Positions 47,350 to 55,703 of a DNA stretch of 64,000 nucleotides are shown here, in pieces. The DNA lies in NCBI RefSeq assembly GCF_018129005.1, contig NZ_JAAEDL010000008.1:62001-126000 (forward strand), given 5' to 3'. Made by a program: the position numbers and the translations under genes. How positions within the stretch are numbered: the first letter of the stretch is position 1; each line of letters opens with the position of its first letter. The stretch comes from Neoroseomonas eburnea. Its GTDB lineage: Bacteria; Pseudomonadota; Alphaproteobacteria; Acetobacterales; Acetobacteraceae. The notes under the pieces were generated by a model. That model was not told the DNA's origin, made no database searches, and saw only the letters and a list, made by a program, of their open reading frames with translations.

Positions 47350-48698
47350 TCGTGGTCGGGGCCGGTCCGGCCGGCATCCGCGCCGCCGAACGCCTCGTCG
47401 AAGCCGGGCTGTGCCCTGTGCTGGTCGAGGAAGGCGCGCGCGACGGCGGCCAGATCTACCGCCGCCAGCCGCCCGGCTTCACCCGCGGGCCGGAGGCGCT
47501 CTACGGCTCCGAGGCCGCCAAGGCGACGGCGCTGCATGCGGCGGCGGAGGCGCTGCGCCCGCGCCTCGACTGGCGGCCCGAGACCCTGGTCTGGGCCGTG
47601 CGCGACGGCGCCTTGCTGGTCCACAGCGCCGGCCGCGGCGAAAGCCTGCCCTATGCCGCGCTGATCCTCGCCACCGGGGCCACGGACCGGGTCATGCCGC
47701 TGCCCGGCTGGACGCTGCCCGGCGTGGCGAGCCTCGGCGGCGCGCAGATCGCGCTGAAGGCGCAGGCCTGCACCATCGGCGCGCGGCCGGTCTTCCTGGG
47801 CACCGGGCCGCTGCTCTACCTGGTGGCCTGGCAGTACGTGAAGGCGGGCGCCGCGGTGCAGGCGGTGCTCGACACCAGCCCCTTCGCGAGCCGCGTCGCG
47901 GCCCTGCCATGGATGATGGCGCGGCCCGCGCTGGTCGCGCGTGGCGCCGCCTACACGATGGCGCTGCGGCGCGCAGGCGTGCGCATCGCGACCGGCGTCA
48001 CGCCGATCGCCGTCGAAGGCGAGGACCGCGTCGCCGCGTTGCGCTGGCGCGACGCGGCGGGTCGGGATTGCCGCACGGATTGCGATGCGGTCGGCCTCGG
48101 CTACGGGCTGCGGTCCGAGACGCAGCTCGCCGACCTCGCCCGCTGCGACTTCGCCTTCGATGCCGGCGCGCGGCAATGGCTGCCGGTGACGGATGAGGAC
48201 GGCCGCGCCAGCGTCCAGGGCGTCTATCTCGCCGGCGATGGCGCGCAGGTGCGCGGCGCGGATGCGGCGGAGCTCGCCGGACGGCTCGCCGCCTGCGCCG
48301 CGCTGCGTGATCTCGGGGTCGCGGTGGATGAGGCGGAGATGGTGCATCTGCGCCGCCGCCTCATGCCCATGACGCGCTTCCGCCGCGGCCTGGAGCGCGC
48401 CTTCCCCTGGCCAGCGCACCTCGCCGCCGCCCTGCCGGACGAGGCGCTGGTCTGCCGCTGCGAGGCGATCACCGCCGGCGAGCTCCGCCGCGCCGGGGGC
48501 GAATACGGCGCGCCGGAGGTGAACCGGGCCAAGGCCTTCTCGCGCACCGGCATGGGGCGGTGCCAGGGGAGGATGTGCGGCCCGGCGGCGGCGGAGATCC
48601 TCGCCGCCGCGCGCGGCATGCCGATCGAGGCCGCCGGCAGGCTGCGCGGCGCGGCACCGGTCAAGCCGCTGCCCGTGCTGACCGAGGCGGCGCCATGA
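47334..48698 (+). CDS. FAD/NAD-binding alpha subunit of the oxidase (HcnB/OoxA type)
   Basis: 454 aa. The FAD motif VVVVGAGPAGIRAAERL and the segment EEGARDGGQIYRRQPPGF are hallmarks of HcnB/OoxA/SoxA-like subunits. A second nucleotide motif follows (FLGTGPLLYLVA). The C-terminus has a BFD-like [2Fe-2S] site (CRCEAITAGEL and RCQGRMCG). With the small ferredoxin and the beta flavoprotein it forms a heteromeric amine or imino-acid dehydrogenase feeding electrons to the respiratory chain. Opine, D-hydroxyproline and glycine (HCN) are substrates of relatives; this one cannot be assigned. Confidence 0.9.
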   Translation: MAAPVVVVGAGPAGIRAAERLVEAGLCPVLVEEGARDGGQIYRRQPPGFTRGPEALYGSEAAKATALHAAAEALRPRLDWRPETLVWAVRDGALLVHSAGRGESLPYAALILATGATDRVMPLPGWTLPGVASLGGAQIALKAQACTIGARPVFLGTGPLLYLVAWQYVKAGAAVQAVLDTSPFASRVAALPWMMARPALVARGAAYTMALRRAGVRIATGVTPIAVEGEDRVAALRWRDAAGRDCRTDCDAVGLGYGLRSETQLADLARCDFAFDAGARQWLPVTDEDGRASVQGVYLAGDGAQVRGADAAELAGRLAACAALRDLGVAVDEAEMVHLRRRLMPMTRFRRGLERAFPWPAHLAAALPDEALVCRCEAITAGELRRAGGEYGAPEVNRAKAFSRTGMGRCQGRMCGPAAAEILAAARGMPIEAAGRLRGAAPVKPLPVLTEAAP

Positions 48699-49831
48699 CC
48701 GCGGCCGATGTCGCGATCGTCGGCGGCGGGCTGATGGGGGCGGCGACCGCATTCTTCCTCCGCCGGCGCGGCCTGTCCGTCGTCCTGCTGGAACGCGACC
48801 TGGTCGGCAGCCACGCGAGCGGGACGAATTTCGGCAATGTCCGCCGCCAGGGGCGGTTCCTGCCGCAACTCCCGCTCGCGAACCTGTCGCGCGAGATCTG
48901 GGGACGGCTGCCGGACCTCATCGGCGACGACGCGGAGTTCCTGCCGAGCGGGCACATCCGCGTCGCCTTTCGCGAGGCCGATGCCGCGCGGCTCGAAGCC
49001 TATGCGCGCGAAGCGCGGCCGCATGGCCTCGAGCTCGAGCTCGTCAGCGGCAATGCGCTGCGCATGCGCTTCCCATTCCTGTCGCCCGAGGCGCGGATGG
49101 CGTCCTATTCGCCGCATGACGGGCACGCCAATCCGCGCCTGGCCGCCCCCGCCTTCGCGCGTGCCGCGCGGCGCGAGGGCGCGATCGTGCATGAGAATGC
49201 GGAGGTCCTGTCCATCACGAAATCCGCCGAGGATTTCCTGGTCGAGACCAGCATCGGCCGTTTCCGCGCGCCGCTGCTGCAGGTCTCGGCCGGGGCCTGG
49301 GGCGGGCGGCTCGCCGCTGCCTTCGGCGAGCCGGTGCCGATCACCCCGCACGGCCCGCAGATGGCGGTCACCGAGCCCGTGCGCTACCGGATCGAGCCGG
49401 TCATGGGCATCGCCAGCGAGGTGGTCGAGGAAGGCGTCTACCTCCGCCAGGTGAAGCGCGGGAACATCGTCTTCGGCGGCGGGGTGCGCAGCGAGGCCTC
49501 GCTCGACACCAAGCGCGCCAGGCTCGATCCGCTGAACACGCTGCGGCAATTGCCGCAGGTCGCCCGGCTGCTGCCCGCGATGCGCGCGCTCTCCGTCATC
49601 CGCAGCTGGAGCGGCGTCGAGGGCTACATGCGGGACGACATCCCGGTGATGGGGCCGAGCGCCAAGGTCGCCGGCCTCTTCTACGCCTTCGGCTTCTGCG
49701 GCCACGGCTTCCAGCTCGGCCCCGGCGTCGGCGCCACCATGGCGGAGCTGATCGCCACCGGCGGCACGGGCGTGCCGATCGAGCCCTTCCACATCTCCCG
49801 CTTTGCGACCGCCGAAGGAAACACGCGATGA
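48695..49831 (+). CDS. FAD-dependent beta subunit of the oxidase (HcnC/OoxB, DAO family)
   Basis: 378 aa. It has VAIVGGGLMGAATAFFLRRR and ERDLVGSHASGTNFGNVRRQ at the N-terminus, typical of the DAO-fold substrate-oxidising subunit, and a closing FAD motif GFCGHGFQLGPGVG. This subunit should hold the substrate site. ATG 48695 overlaps the alpha subunit stop as ATGA, and the stop overlaps the following TctC start as ATGA. Confidence 0.9.
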   Translation: MTAADVAIVGGGLMGAATAFFLRRRGLSVVLLERDLVGSHASGTNFGNVRRQGRFLPQLPLANLSREIWGRLPDLIGDDAEFLPSGHIRVAFREADAARLEAYAREARPHGLELELVSGNALRMRFPFLSPEARMASYSPHDGHANPRLAAPAFARAARREGAIVHENAEVLSITKSAEDFLVETSIGRFRAPLLQVSAGAWGGRLAAAFGEPVPITPHGPQMAVTEPVRYRIEPVMGIASEVVEEGVYLRQVKRGNIVFGGGVRSEASLDTKRARLDPLNTLRQLPQVARLLPAMRALSVIRSWSGVEGYMRDDIPVMGPSAKVAGLFYAFGFCGHGFQLGPGVGATMAELIATGGTGVPIEPFHISRFATAEGNTR

Positions 49832-50817
49832 CCAGCCCAGGATTCGGACGCCGTCCGCTGCTCGCCGCCGCCGCCCTGCCGGCGCTGGTATGCCCGGCAC
49901 GTGCCCAGGGCGCCTGGCCCACCCAGCCGGTGCGCATCGTCATCCCCTTCGGCCCCGGCAGCGGCACCGACGTGACTCTGCGGCTGCTGGCGCCGAAGAT
50001 GACCGATTTCCTCGGCCAGCCGCTGGTGATCGAGAACCGCCCCGGCGCCGGCAGCACCATCGGCACCGACATGGTGGCGAAGGCGCCGCCCGACGGCTCG
50101 GTGTTCGTCCATGCGACACTCTCCTCGACGGGCATCGCCGCCGCGCTGTACCGCCGCCTGCCCTATGATCCGCTGCGCGACCTCGCGCCGATCGCCGCGA
50201 CGGTCTTCGTGCCGCTCGTGCTCGCCGTCACCGCCCGCGGCTGGGACGTCGGCACCGCCGAGCAGCTGATCGCCACGCTGCGCGCCAGCCCCGACCGCTA
50301 CCAGTTCGGCAGCAACGGCATCGGCGCGACAGGGCATCTCGCCAGCGCGAACTTCGTCACCCGCATCGGGGCGCGCGCGCTGCACGTGCCCTACCGCAGC
50401 GGGGCTGAGACCATCACCGCCCTCGTCGCCGGGCAGATCCAGTTCATGCACGACATCACGGGGCTGCTGCTGCCGCACCACCAGTCCGGTGCGGCGCGCT
50501 GCCTCTTCGTCACCTCGGAGCAGCGCTCCCCGGTGATGCCGGACGTGCCGACCATGAAGGAGGCCGGCGTGCCGGAATACCCGGCCTATTCATGGTTCGG
50601 GCTGTTCGGCCCCGCCGGGACGCCACGGCCGATCCAGGACCGCATGGCGGCGGCGGTGCAGCACGCCCTGACCGACGCGACGATCGCCGAGCGGCTTGCC
50701 GCGCTCGGCACCCCCGCCATGCCAGGCTACGGGCCGGACCGCTTCGCCGCCTATGTCCGGGCGGAAACCGCGCTGTGGGGGCCATTGGTGAGAGCCTCCG
50801 GCGCCGAGGCCGATTGA
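49828..50817 (+). CDS. Bug/TctC-family periplasmic solute-binding protein
   Basis: 329 aa, signal peptide ending ARA (residues 1-25). The binding motif is IPFGPGSGTDVTLRLLAPKM, then ENRPGAGSTIGTDMV and YQFGSNGIGATGHLAS. Coupled to the oxidase beta subunit by ATGA, so its ligand is likely the oxidase substrate or a related carboxylate. It has no TctAB partner nearby. It is the second orphan Bug protein in the window and shares length and motif order with the one at 4980-5969. Confidence 0.9.
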   Translation: MTSPGFGRRPLLAAAALPALVCPARAQGAWPTQPVRIVIPFGPGSGTDVTLRLLAPKMTDFLGQPLVIENRPGAGSTIGTDMVAKAPPDGSVFVHATLSSTGIAAALYRRLPYDPLRDLAPIAATVFVPLVLAVTARGWDVGTAEQLIATLRASPDRYQFGSNGIGATGHLASANFVTRIGARALHVPYRSGAETITALVAGQIQFMHDITGLLLPHHQSGAARCLFVTSEQRSPVMPDVPTMKEAGVPEYPAYSWFGLFGPAGTPRPIQDRMAAAVQHALTDATIAERLAALGTPAMPGYGPDRFAAYVRAETALWGPLVRASGAEAD

Positions 50818-50946
50818 GCGCGGCAGATGATTCTGCCGGCGACACGCCACACAACACGTGACTCTCCCACGCGCGGGGGCCATTGAAGCGGATCGCGCCG
50901 ACAGCGTCCCCCTAGGCTTTCCGGACCAGGAAGGACCGGTGGCACC

Positions 50947-52239
50947 ATGCTCGAGACGCGCGACAGGACGGCAACGCTGATCGAGGAGCGCTCGCGCCAC
51001 GTGCCGCGCGGCGTGCTCACCGCGCACCCCGTCGTGCTGGAACGCGCCCAGGGGGCCGAGGCCTGGGATGTGGACGGGCGCCGCTATCTCGACTTCGTCG
51101 GCGGCATCGGCGTCCTCAACCTCGGCCACAACCACCCGCGCGTGGTGAAGGCGGTGCAGGACCAGCTCGGTCGCATCACCCACGCGGCCTTCCAGGTCGC
51201 GGCCTATCCGCCCTATCTCGACCTCGCGCGGCGGCTCTCGGCGCTGGTGGGCGGCGGCGAAGCCTGCAAGGCCGCCTTCTTCACGTCGGGCGCCGAGGCG
51301 GTGGAGAACGCGGTCAAGATCGCGCGTGCGCATACCAACCGCCCCGCCGTCATCGCCTTCCGCGGCGCCTTCCACGGCCGCACGCTGCTCGGCACCACGC
51401 TGACCGGCATGAGCGCGCCATACCGCCAGAATTTCGGCCCCTTCGCGCCCGAGGTGTTCCACACGCCCTTCCCCAACCCGTATCGCGGGGTGAACAGCGC
51501 GGATGCGCTCGCCGCGCTGGAGGATCTCTTCGCCACCGAGGTCGCCCCGGAGCGCGTCGCCGCGATCATCATCGAACCGGTGCAGGGCGATGGCGGTTTC
51601 CTGCCCGCGCCGCCGGACTTCCTGCAGGAGCTGCAGGCGATCGCGCGCCGGCACGGCATCGTGCTGATCGCGGATGAGATCCAGACGGGCTTCGGCCGCA
51701 CCGGCCGCCTCTTCGCCTTCGAGCATGCGGGGCTGCTCCCCGACCTGGTCACGGTGGCCAAGAGCCTCGCCGGCGGCCTGCCGCTCTCGGGCGTGGTCGG
51801 GCGCGCGGAGATCATGGATGCGCCGGCACCCGGCGGGCTGGGCGGCACCTATGGCGGCAACGGGCTCGCCTGCGCGGCCGCGCTCGGCGTGCTCGACGCC
51901 TTCGAGCAGGACGGGCTGCTGGCCCGCGCCGAGGTGCTGGGCGCGCGCCTGCGCGCGGGGCTCAAGGCGCTGCAGCAGCGCCACGCGGCGATCGGGGAGG
52001 TGCGCGGCCTCGGCTTCATGCTGGCGATCGAGATCGTCGCCGACCGCCGGTCCCGCAAGCCCGATGCCGACATGGCCCAGCGGATCATCGACGCGTCACG
52101 GGACGAAGGGCTGCTGGTGATCAAGTGCGGCGTGCATCGCAACGTCGTCCGCTTCCTGGCACCGCTGGTCACGACCGATGAGCAGCTCGGGGAGGGGCTG
52201 GAGATGCTCGACCGCGCGCTGGCGAGGACCGCTCCATGA
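50947..52239 (+). CDS. Class-III aminotransferase (4-aminobutyrate/ornithine type)
   Basis: 430 aa. Fold-type I PLP enzyme. It has FVGGIGVLNLGHNHPRVVKAV, FHGRTLLGTTLTG, IIIEPVQGDGGF and the PLP lysine in VTVAKSLAGGLPLSG. Best match by pattern is GabT and its relatives. It would move the amino group of GABA, 5-aminovalerate or similar to 2-oxoglutarate or pyruvate. It stands 129 bp after the TctC gene and 57 bp before the peptide-type ABC operon, so it may be transcribed with either. Confidence 0.9.
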   Translation: MLETRDRTATLIEERSRHVPRGVLTAHPVVLERAQGAEAWDVDGRRYLDFVGGIGVLNLGHNHPRVVKAVQDQLGRITHAAFQVAAYPPYLDLARRLSALVGGGEACKAAFFTSGAEAVENAVKIARAHTNRPAVIAFRGAFHGRTLLGTTLTGMSAPYRQNFGPFAPEVFHTPFPNPYRGVNSADALAALEDLFATEVAPERVAAIIIEPVQGDGGFLPAPPDFLQELQAIARRHGIVLIADEIQTGFGRTGRLFAFEHAGLLPDLVTVAKSLAGGLPLSGVVGRAEIMDAPAPGGLGGTYGGNGLACAAALGVLDAFEQDGLLARAEVLGARLRAGLKALQQRHAAIGEVRGLGFMLAIEIVADRRSRKPDADMAQRIIDASRDEGLLVIKCGVHRNVVRFLAPLVTTDEQLGEGLEMLDRALARTAP

Positions 52240-52296
52240 TGACGCGGCTCAGGTAACGGAGCCGGCGCAAGGCCGGGACCGACAGAGGAGGCAGGG

Positions 52297-53919
52297 ATGG
52301 CGAACACGAAGAATGACCCGATCGCGGCGCTCGACACCGCCGACACCGCGCGGGTGATGGACGCGATCAGGCGCGGCGCCACGCGGCGCGAGCTGATGGC
52401 GATGCTGGGCGCCGGCGGCATGGCCGCGGCGGCCGCCGGTGGCGTCCTCGGCACGGCGAAGGAGGCGGCCGCCCAGGCGCCGAGGCGCGGCGGACGGATC
52501 CGCGTCTCCGGCACATCGACATCCACGGCCGACACGCTCGATCCGGCCAAGCAGTCGCTGTCGACCGACTATGCGCGCTGCAACATGTTCTACAACGGCC
52601 TGACGACACTGGACGGCAGCCTGACGCCGCAGCCCGCGCTTGCCGAATCCTGGGACAACGAAGCCGCGAAGGTCTGGACCTTCCGCCTGCGCAGCGGCGT
52701 CACCTTCCACGACGGCAAGCCGCTGACCTCCGAGGACGTCGTCTTCTCCCTCGCGCGCCACAAGGACCCCGCCACGGCATCGCGTGCGCGCTCGCTCGCG
52801 ATGCAGATGAGCGAGATCGTCGCCACCGGCCCGCGGGAGGTGAGGATCACCCTCGAAGCGCCGAACGCCGACCTTCCCGTCGTGCTCGGCACCTTCCACT
52901 TCCACATCATCAGGGCCGGCACGACGGACTTCACCACCGCGATCGGCACCGGGCCCTTCCTCTGCCGGGAATTCCAGCCGGGGGTTCGCTCCATCTCCGT
53001 GCGCAACCCGAACTACTGGCAGAACGGCAAGCCCTACCTCGACGAGGTCGAGTTCATCGGCATCCCGGACGAGCAGGCGCGCGTCAACGCGCTGCTCTCG
53101 GGCGATGTGCAACTGATCGGTGGCGTCGATCCGCGCTCGGTGCGCCGAATCCAGCAGACCCAGGGCTACTCGGTCTTCGAGACCAAGTCCGGCTACTACA
53201 CCAACCTGATCATGCGGCTCGACCAGGCGCCGGGGAACAACCCCGACTTCGTCCTGGCGATGAAGTACATGTTCGACCGCGCGCAGATGCGCACCGCCAT
53301 CCTGCGCAACTATGGCGTGATCGGCAACGACCAGCCGATCGACCCGTCGAACCGATTCTTCTTCCCGGGCCTGGCGCAGCGGCCCTTCGACCTCGACCGC
53401 GCGCGCTTCCACTTCCAGCGCTCCGGCGTCGGCAGCACGACGCTGCCGGTGGTCTGTTCCCCGGCGGCGCCGAATTCGGTCGACATGGCGCAGGTGCTGC
53501 AGCAGACCGGCAGCCGCATCGGCATGAACCTCGAGGTGCGGCGCGTGCCCTCGGACGGCTACTGGTCGAACCACTGGTTCAAGCATCCGATCGGCTTCGG
53601 CGCCATCAACCCGCGGCCTTCGGCCGATATCCTGCTGACCCTGTTCTTCAAGTCCGACGCGGCGTGGAACGAAAGCGCCTGGCGCAACCCGCAATTCGAC
53701 CAGAAGCTGGTCGCGGCGCGGACCGAGACGGACGAGGCCAAGCGTCGCCAGCACTACGCCGACATGCAGGTGATGATCCACAACGAGTCGGGCATCGGCA
53801 TCCCGGTCTTCCAGAGCCTGCTCGACGGGCACTCCTCCCGGCTGAAAGGTCTCGGGGCCATCCCGGTGGGCAACCTGATGGGCTTCGACTTCGCCCAGCA
53901 TGTCTGGCTGGACTCCTGA
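52297..53919 (+). CDS. Peptide/nickel-type ABC transporter binding protein (family 5)
   Basis: 540 aa. A twin-arginine-like N-terminus (RRGATRRELMAMLGAGGMA and a hydrophobic run ending EAAAQ) is followed by the SBP_bac_5 fold: TADTLDPAKQSLSTDYARCN, ARHKDPATASRA, and the LPVVCSPAAPNSVDM region. Tat export is inferred. It captures a peptide, opine or similar solute. It begins the importer operon to 57508, with the two permeases and one fused ATPase following closely. Confidence 0.92.
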   Translation: MANTKNDPIAALDTADTARVMDAIRRGATRRELMAMLGAGGMAAAAAGGVLGTAKEAAAQAPRRGGRIRVSGTSTSTADTLDPAKQSLSTDYARCNMFYNGLTTLDGSLTPQPALAESWDNEAAKVWTFRLRSGVTFHDGKPLTSEDVVFSLARHKDPATASRARSLAMQMSEIVATGPREVRITLEAPNADLPVVLGTFHFHIIRAGTTDFTTAIGTGPFLCREFQPGVRSISVRNPNYWQNGKPYLDEVEFIGIPDEQARVNALLSGDVQLIGGVDPRSVRRIQQTQGYSVFETKSGYYTNLIMRLDQAPGNNPDFVLAMKYMFDRAQMRTAILRNYGVIGNDQPIDPSNRFFFPGLAQRPFDLDRARFHFQRSGVGSTTLPVVCSPAAPNSVDMAQVLQQTGSRIGMNLEVRRVPSDGYWSNHWFKHPIGFGAINPRPSADILLTLFFKSDAAWNESAWRNPQFDQKLVAARTETDEAKRRQHYADMQVMIHNESGIGIPVFQSLLDGHSSRLKGLGAIPVGNLMGFDFAQHVWLDS

Positions 53920-53937
53920 CATGGACGGGCGGCGCCC

Positions 53938-54882
53938 GTGCTGAAGCTGGTCGCCGCCCGCATCGGCCTCGGCATCGTCTCGCTGCTGCTGGTCTCGCTC
54001 GCGATCTTCGCCATCACCAGCCTGCTCCCGGGCGATGCGGCGGAGGAACTGCTCGGCCAGGCCGCGACGCGGGAGACGGTGGAGGGACTGCGCGCCCGGC
54101 TTGGCCTCGATCTGCCGGGGCATCTCCGCTACCTGAACTGGCTGGGCGGATTGCTGACGGGCGATTTCGGCCGGTCGCTGGCGAACAACGTGCCGGTGGC
54201 GCAGCTCATCGGGTCGCGGCTGCCCAACTCGCTGATGCTCGCGGCGGCCACCGCTGCCGTGTCGGTGCCGCTGGCGCTCGCCATCGGCATCACGGCGGCG
54301 ATGTGGCGCGGCAGCACCTATGACCGTGCGGTCTCGATGCTGACGCTGTCCGTCGTCTCGGTGCCGGAGTTCCTGGTCGCCACCGCGGCGGTGATCGTCT
54401 TCGCCGTCCACCTGCGCTGGCTCTCGGCGCTGTCGGCGGCGACGGACATCACCTCCGTCGGGCAGTTCTTCCGCGTGTTCGCCCTGCCGGTCTTTTCGCT
54501 CTGCTGCGTCATCGTCGCGCAGATGGTGCGCATGACGCGCGCGGCCATCATCGATCAGCTGCGGGCGCCCTATGTGGAGATGGCGGTGCTCAAGGGTGTC
54601 GGGCCCTTCCGCGTGGTGCTGCGCCACGCGCTGCCGAACGCCATCGGGCCGATCGCCAATGCGGTCGCGCTCAGCCTTTCCTACCTGCTGGGCGGCGTCA
54701 TCATCATCGAGACCATCTTCAACTACCCGGGCATCGCCAAGCTCATGGTGGACGGGGTCTCCACGCGCGACCTGCCGGTGGTGCAGGCCTGCGCCATGGT
54801 CTTCTGCGCGGCCTATCTCGCGCTCGTCACCACGGCGGATGTCGTGGCGATCCTCTCCAACCCGCGGCTGCGCCACCGATGA
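53938..54882 (+). CDS. Dipeptide-type ABC permease DppB
   Basis: 314 aa from GTG 53938. The N-terminal membrane segment (about residues 8-30), the ERLGLDLPGHLRYLNW-like pattern common to DppB proteins, and the C-terminal EAA region YVEMAVLKGVGPFRVVLRHA support the call. It is half of the import channel. The stop overlaps the dppC-like start by four bases (ATGA). Confidence 0.92.
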   Translation: MLKLVAARIGLGIVSLLLVSLAIFAITSLLPGDAAEELLGQAATRETVEGLRARLGLDLPGHLRYLNWLGGLLTGDFGRSLANNVPVAQLIGSRLPNSLMLAAATAAVSVPLALAIGITAAMWRGSTYDRAVSMLTLSVVSVPEFLVATAAVIVFAVHLRWLSALSAATDITSVGQFFRVFALPVFSLCCVIVAQMVRMTRAAIIDQLRAPYVEMAVLKGVGPFRVVLRHALPNAIGPIANAVALSLSYLLGGVIIIETIFNYPGIAKLMVDGVSTRDLPVVQACAMVFCAAYLALVTTADVVAILSNPRLRHR

Positions 54883-55703
54883 GCGGGGTGCTGCGCCGCC
54901 TCTCCGCCGGGGGCATCGTCGGCCTGGCCATCCTGGTCTTCTGGGTGGCGATGGCGCTGTTCGGCTCCGTGGTCGCGCCGCACGAAGCGGGAGCTATCGT
55001 GGACATGGAGGTGTTCCTGCCGGTCAGCGCCCAGTTCCCCTTCGGCACCGACTATCTGGGCCGCGACATGTTCAGCCGCGTGCTGCACGGCACGCGCTAC
55101 ACGGTCGGCGTCGCGCTCATCGCCGCGCTGATCGCCAGCGGCTCGGGCCTGCTTCTCGGCATGTGCGCCGCGGTCTGGGGCGGCTGGGTGGACGGCATCA
55201 TCAGCCGCACCCTCGACACGCTCATCTCCATCCCGAGCAAGATGTTCGCGCTCGTCGTCGTCGCCGCCTTCGGGTCCTCCGTGCCGGTGCTGATCCTGAT
55301 GGCCGGCGTCATCTACACGCCCGGCGCCTATCGTATCGCGCGGTCGCTTGCCGTCACGGTCAATGCGCAGGACTTCGTCACGGTCGCGCGGGCGCGCGGC
55401 GAAGGAACGCTCTACCTGGTGCGGGAGGAGATCCTCCCCAATATCCTCGGGCCGGTGCTGGCGGATTTCGGCCTGCGCTTCGTCTACATCGTGCTGCTGC
55501 TGGCCGGGATGAGCTTCCTCGGCCTCGGCGTCCAGCCGCCGAACGCCGACTGGGGCTCGCTGGTGCGGGAGAACATGGCCGGGCTGCACGAAGGCGCGCC
55601 CGCGGTGCTGATGCCCGCCTTCGCCATCGCCTCGCTCACCATCGGCGTGAATCTCGCCATCGACGTGCTGAGCGGCGGCCGCCGCAGCGGCGAGGCCGGC
55701 TGA
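54879..55703 (+). CDS. Dipeptide-type ABC permease DppC
   Basis: 274 aa. It has the short N-terminal hydrophobic segment (GIVGLAILVFWVAMALFG), the GTDYLGRDMFSRVLHGTRYT motif that identifies DppC, and an EAA loop DFVTVARARGEGTLYLVREE. The stop shares one base with the ATPase start (TGATG). Confidence 0.93.
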   Translation: MSGVLRRLSAGGIVGLAILVFWVAMALFGSVVAPHEAGAIVDMEVFLPVSAQFPFGTDYLGRDMFSRVLHGTRYTVGVALIAALIASGSGLLLGMCAAVWGGWVDGIISRTLDTLISIPSKMFALVVVAAFGSSVPVLILMAGVIYTPGAYRIARSLAVTVNAQDFVTVARARGEGTLYLVREEILPNILGPVLADFGLRFVYIVLLLAGMSFLGLGVQPPNADWGSLVRENMAGLHEGAPAVLMPAFAIASLTIGVNLAIDVLSGGRRSGEAG

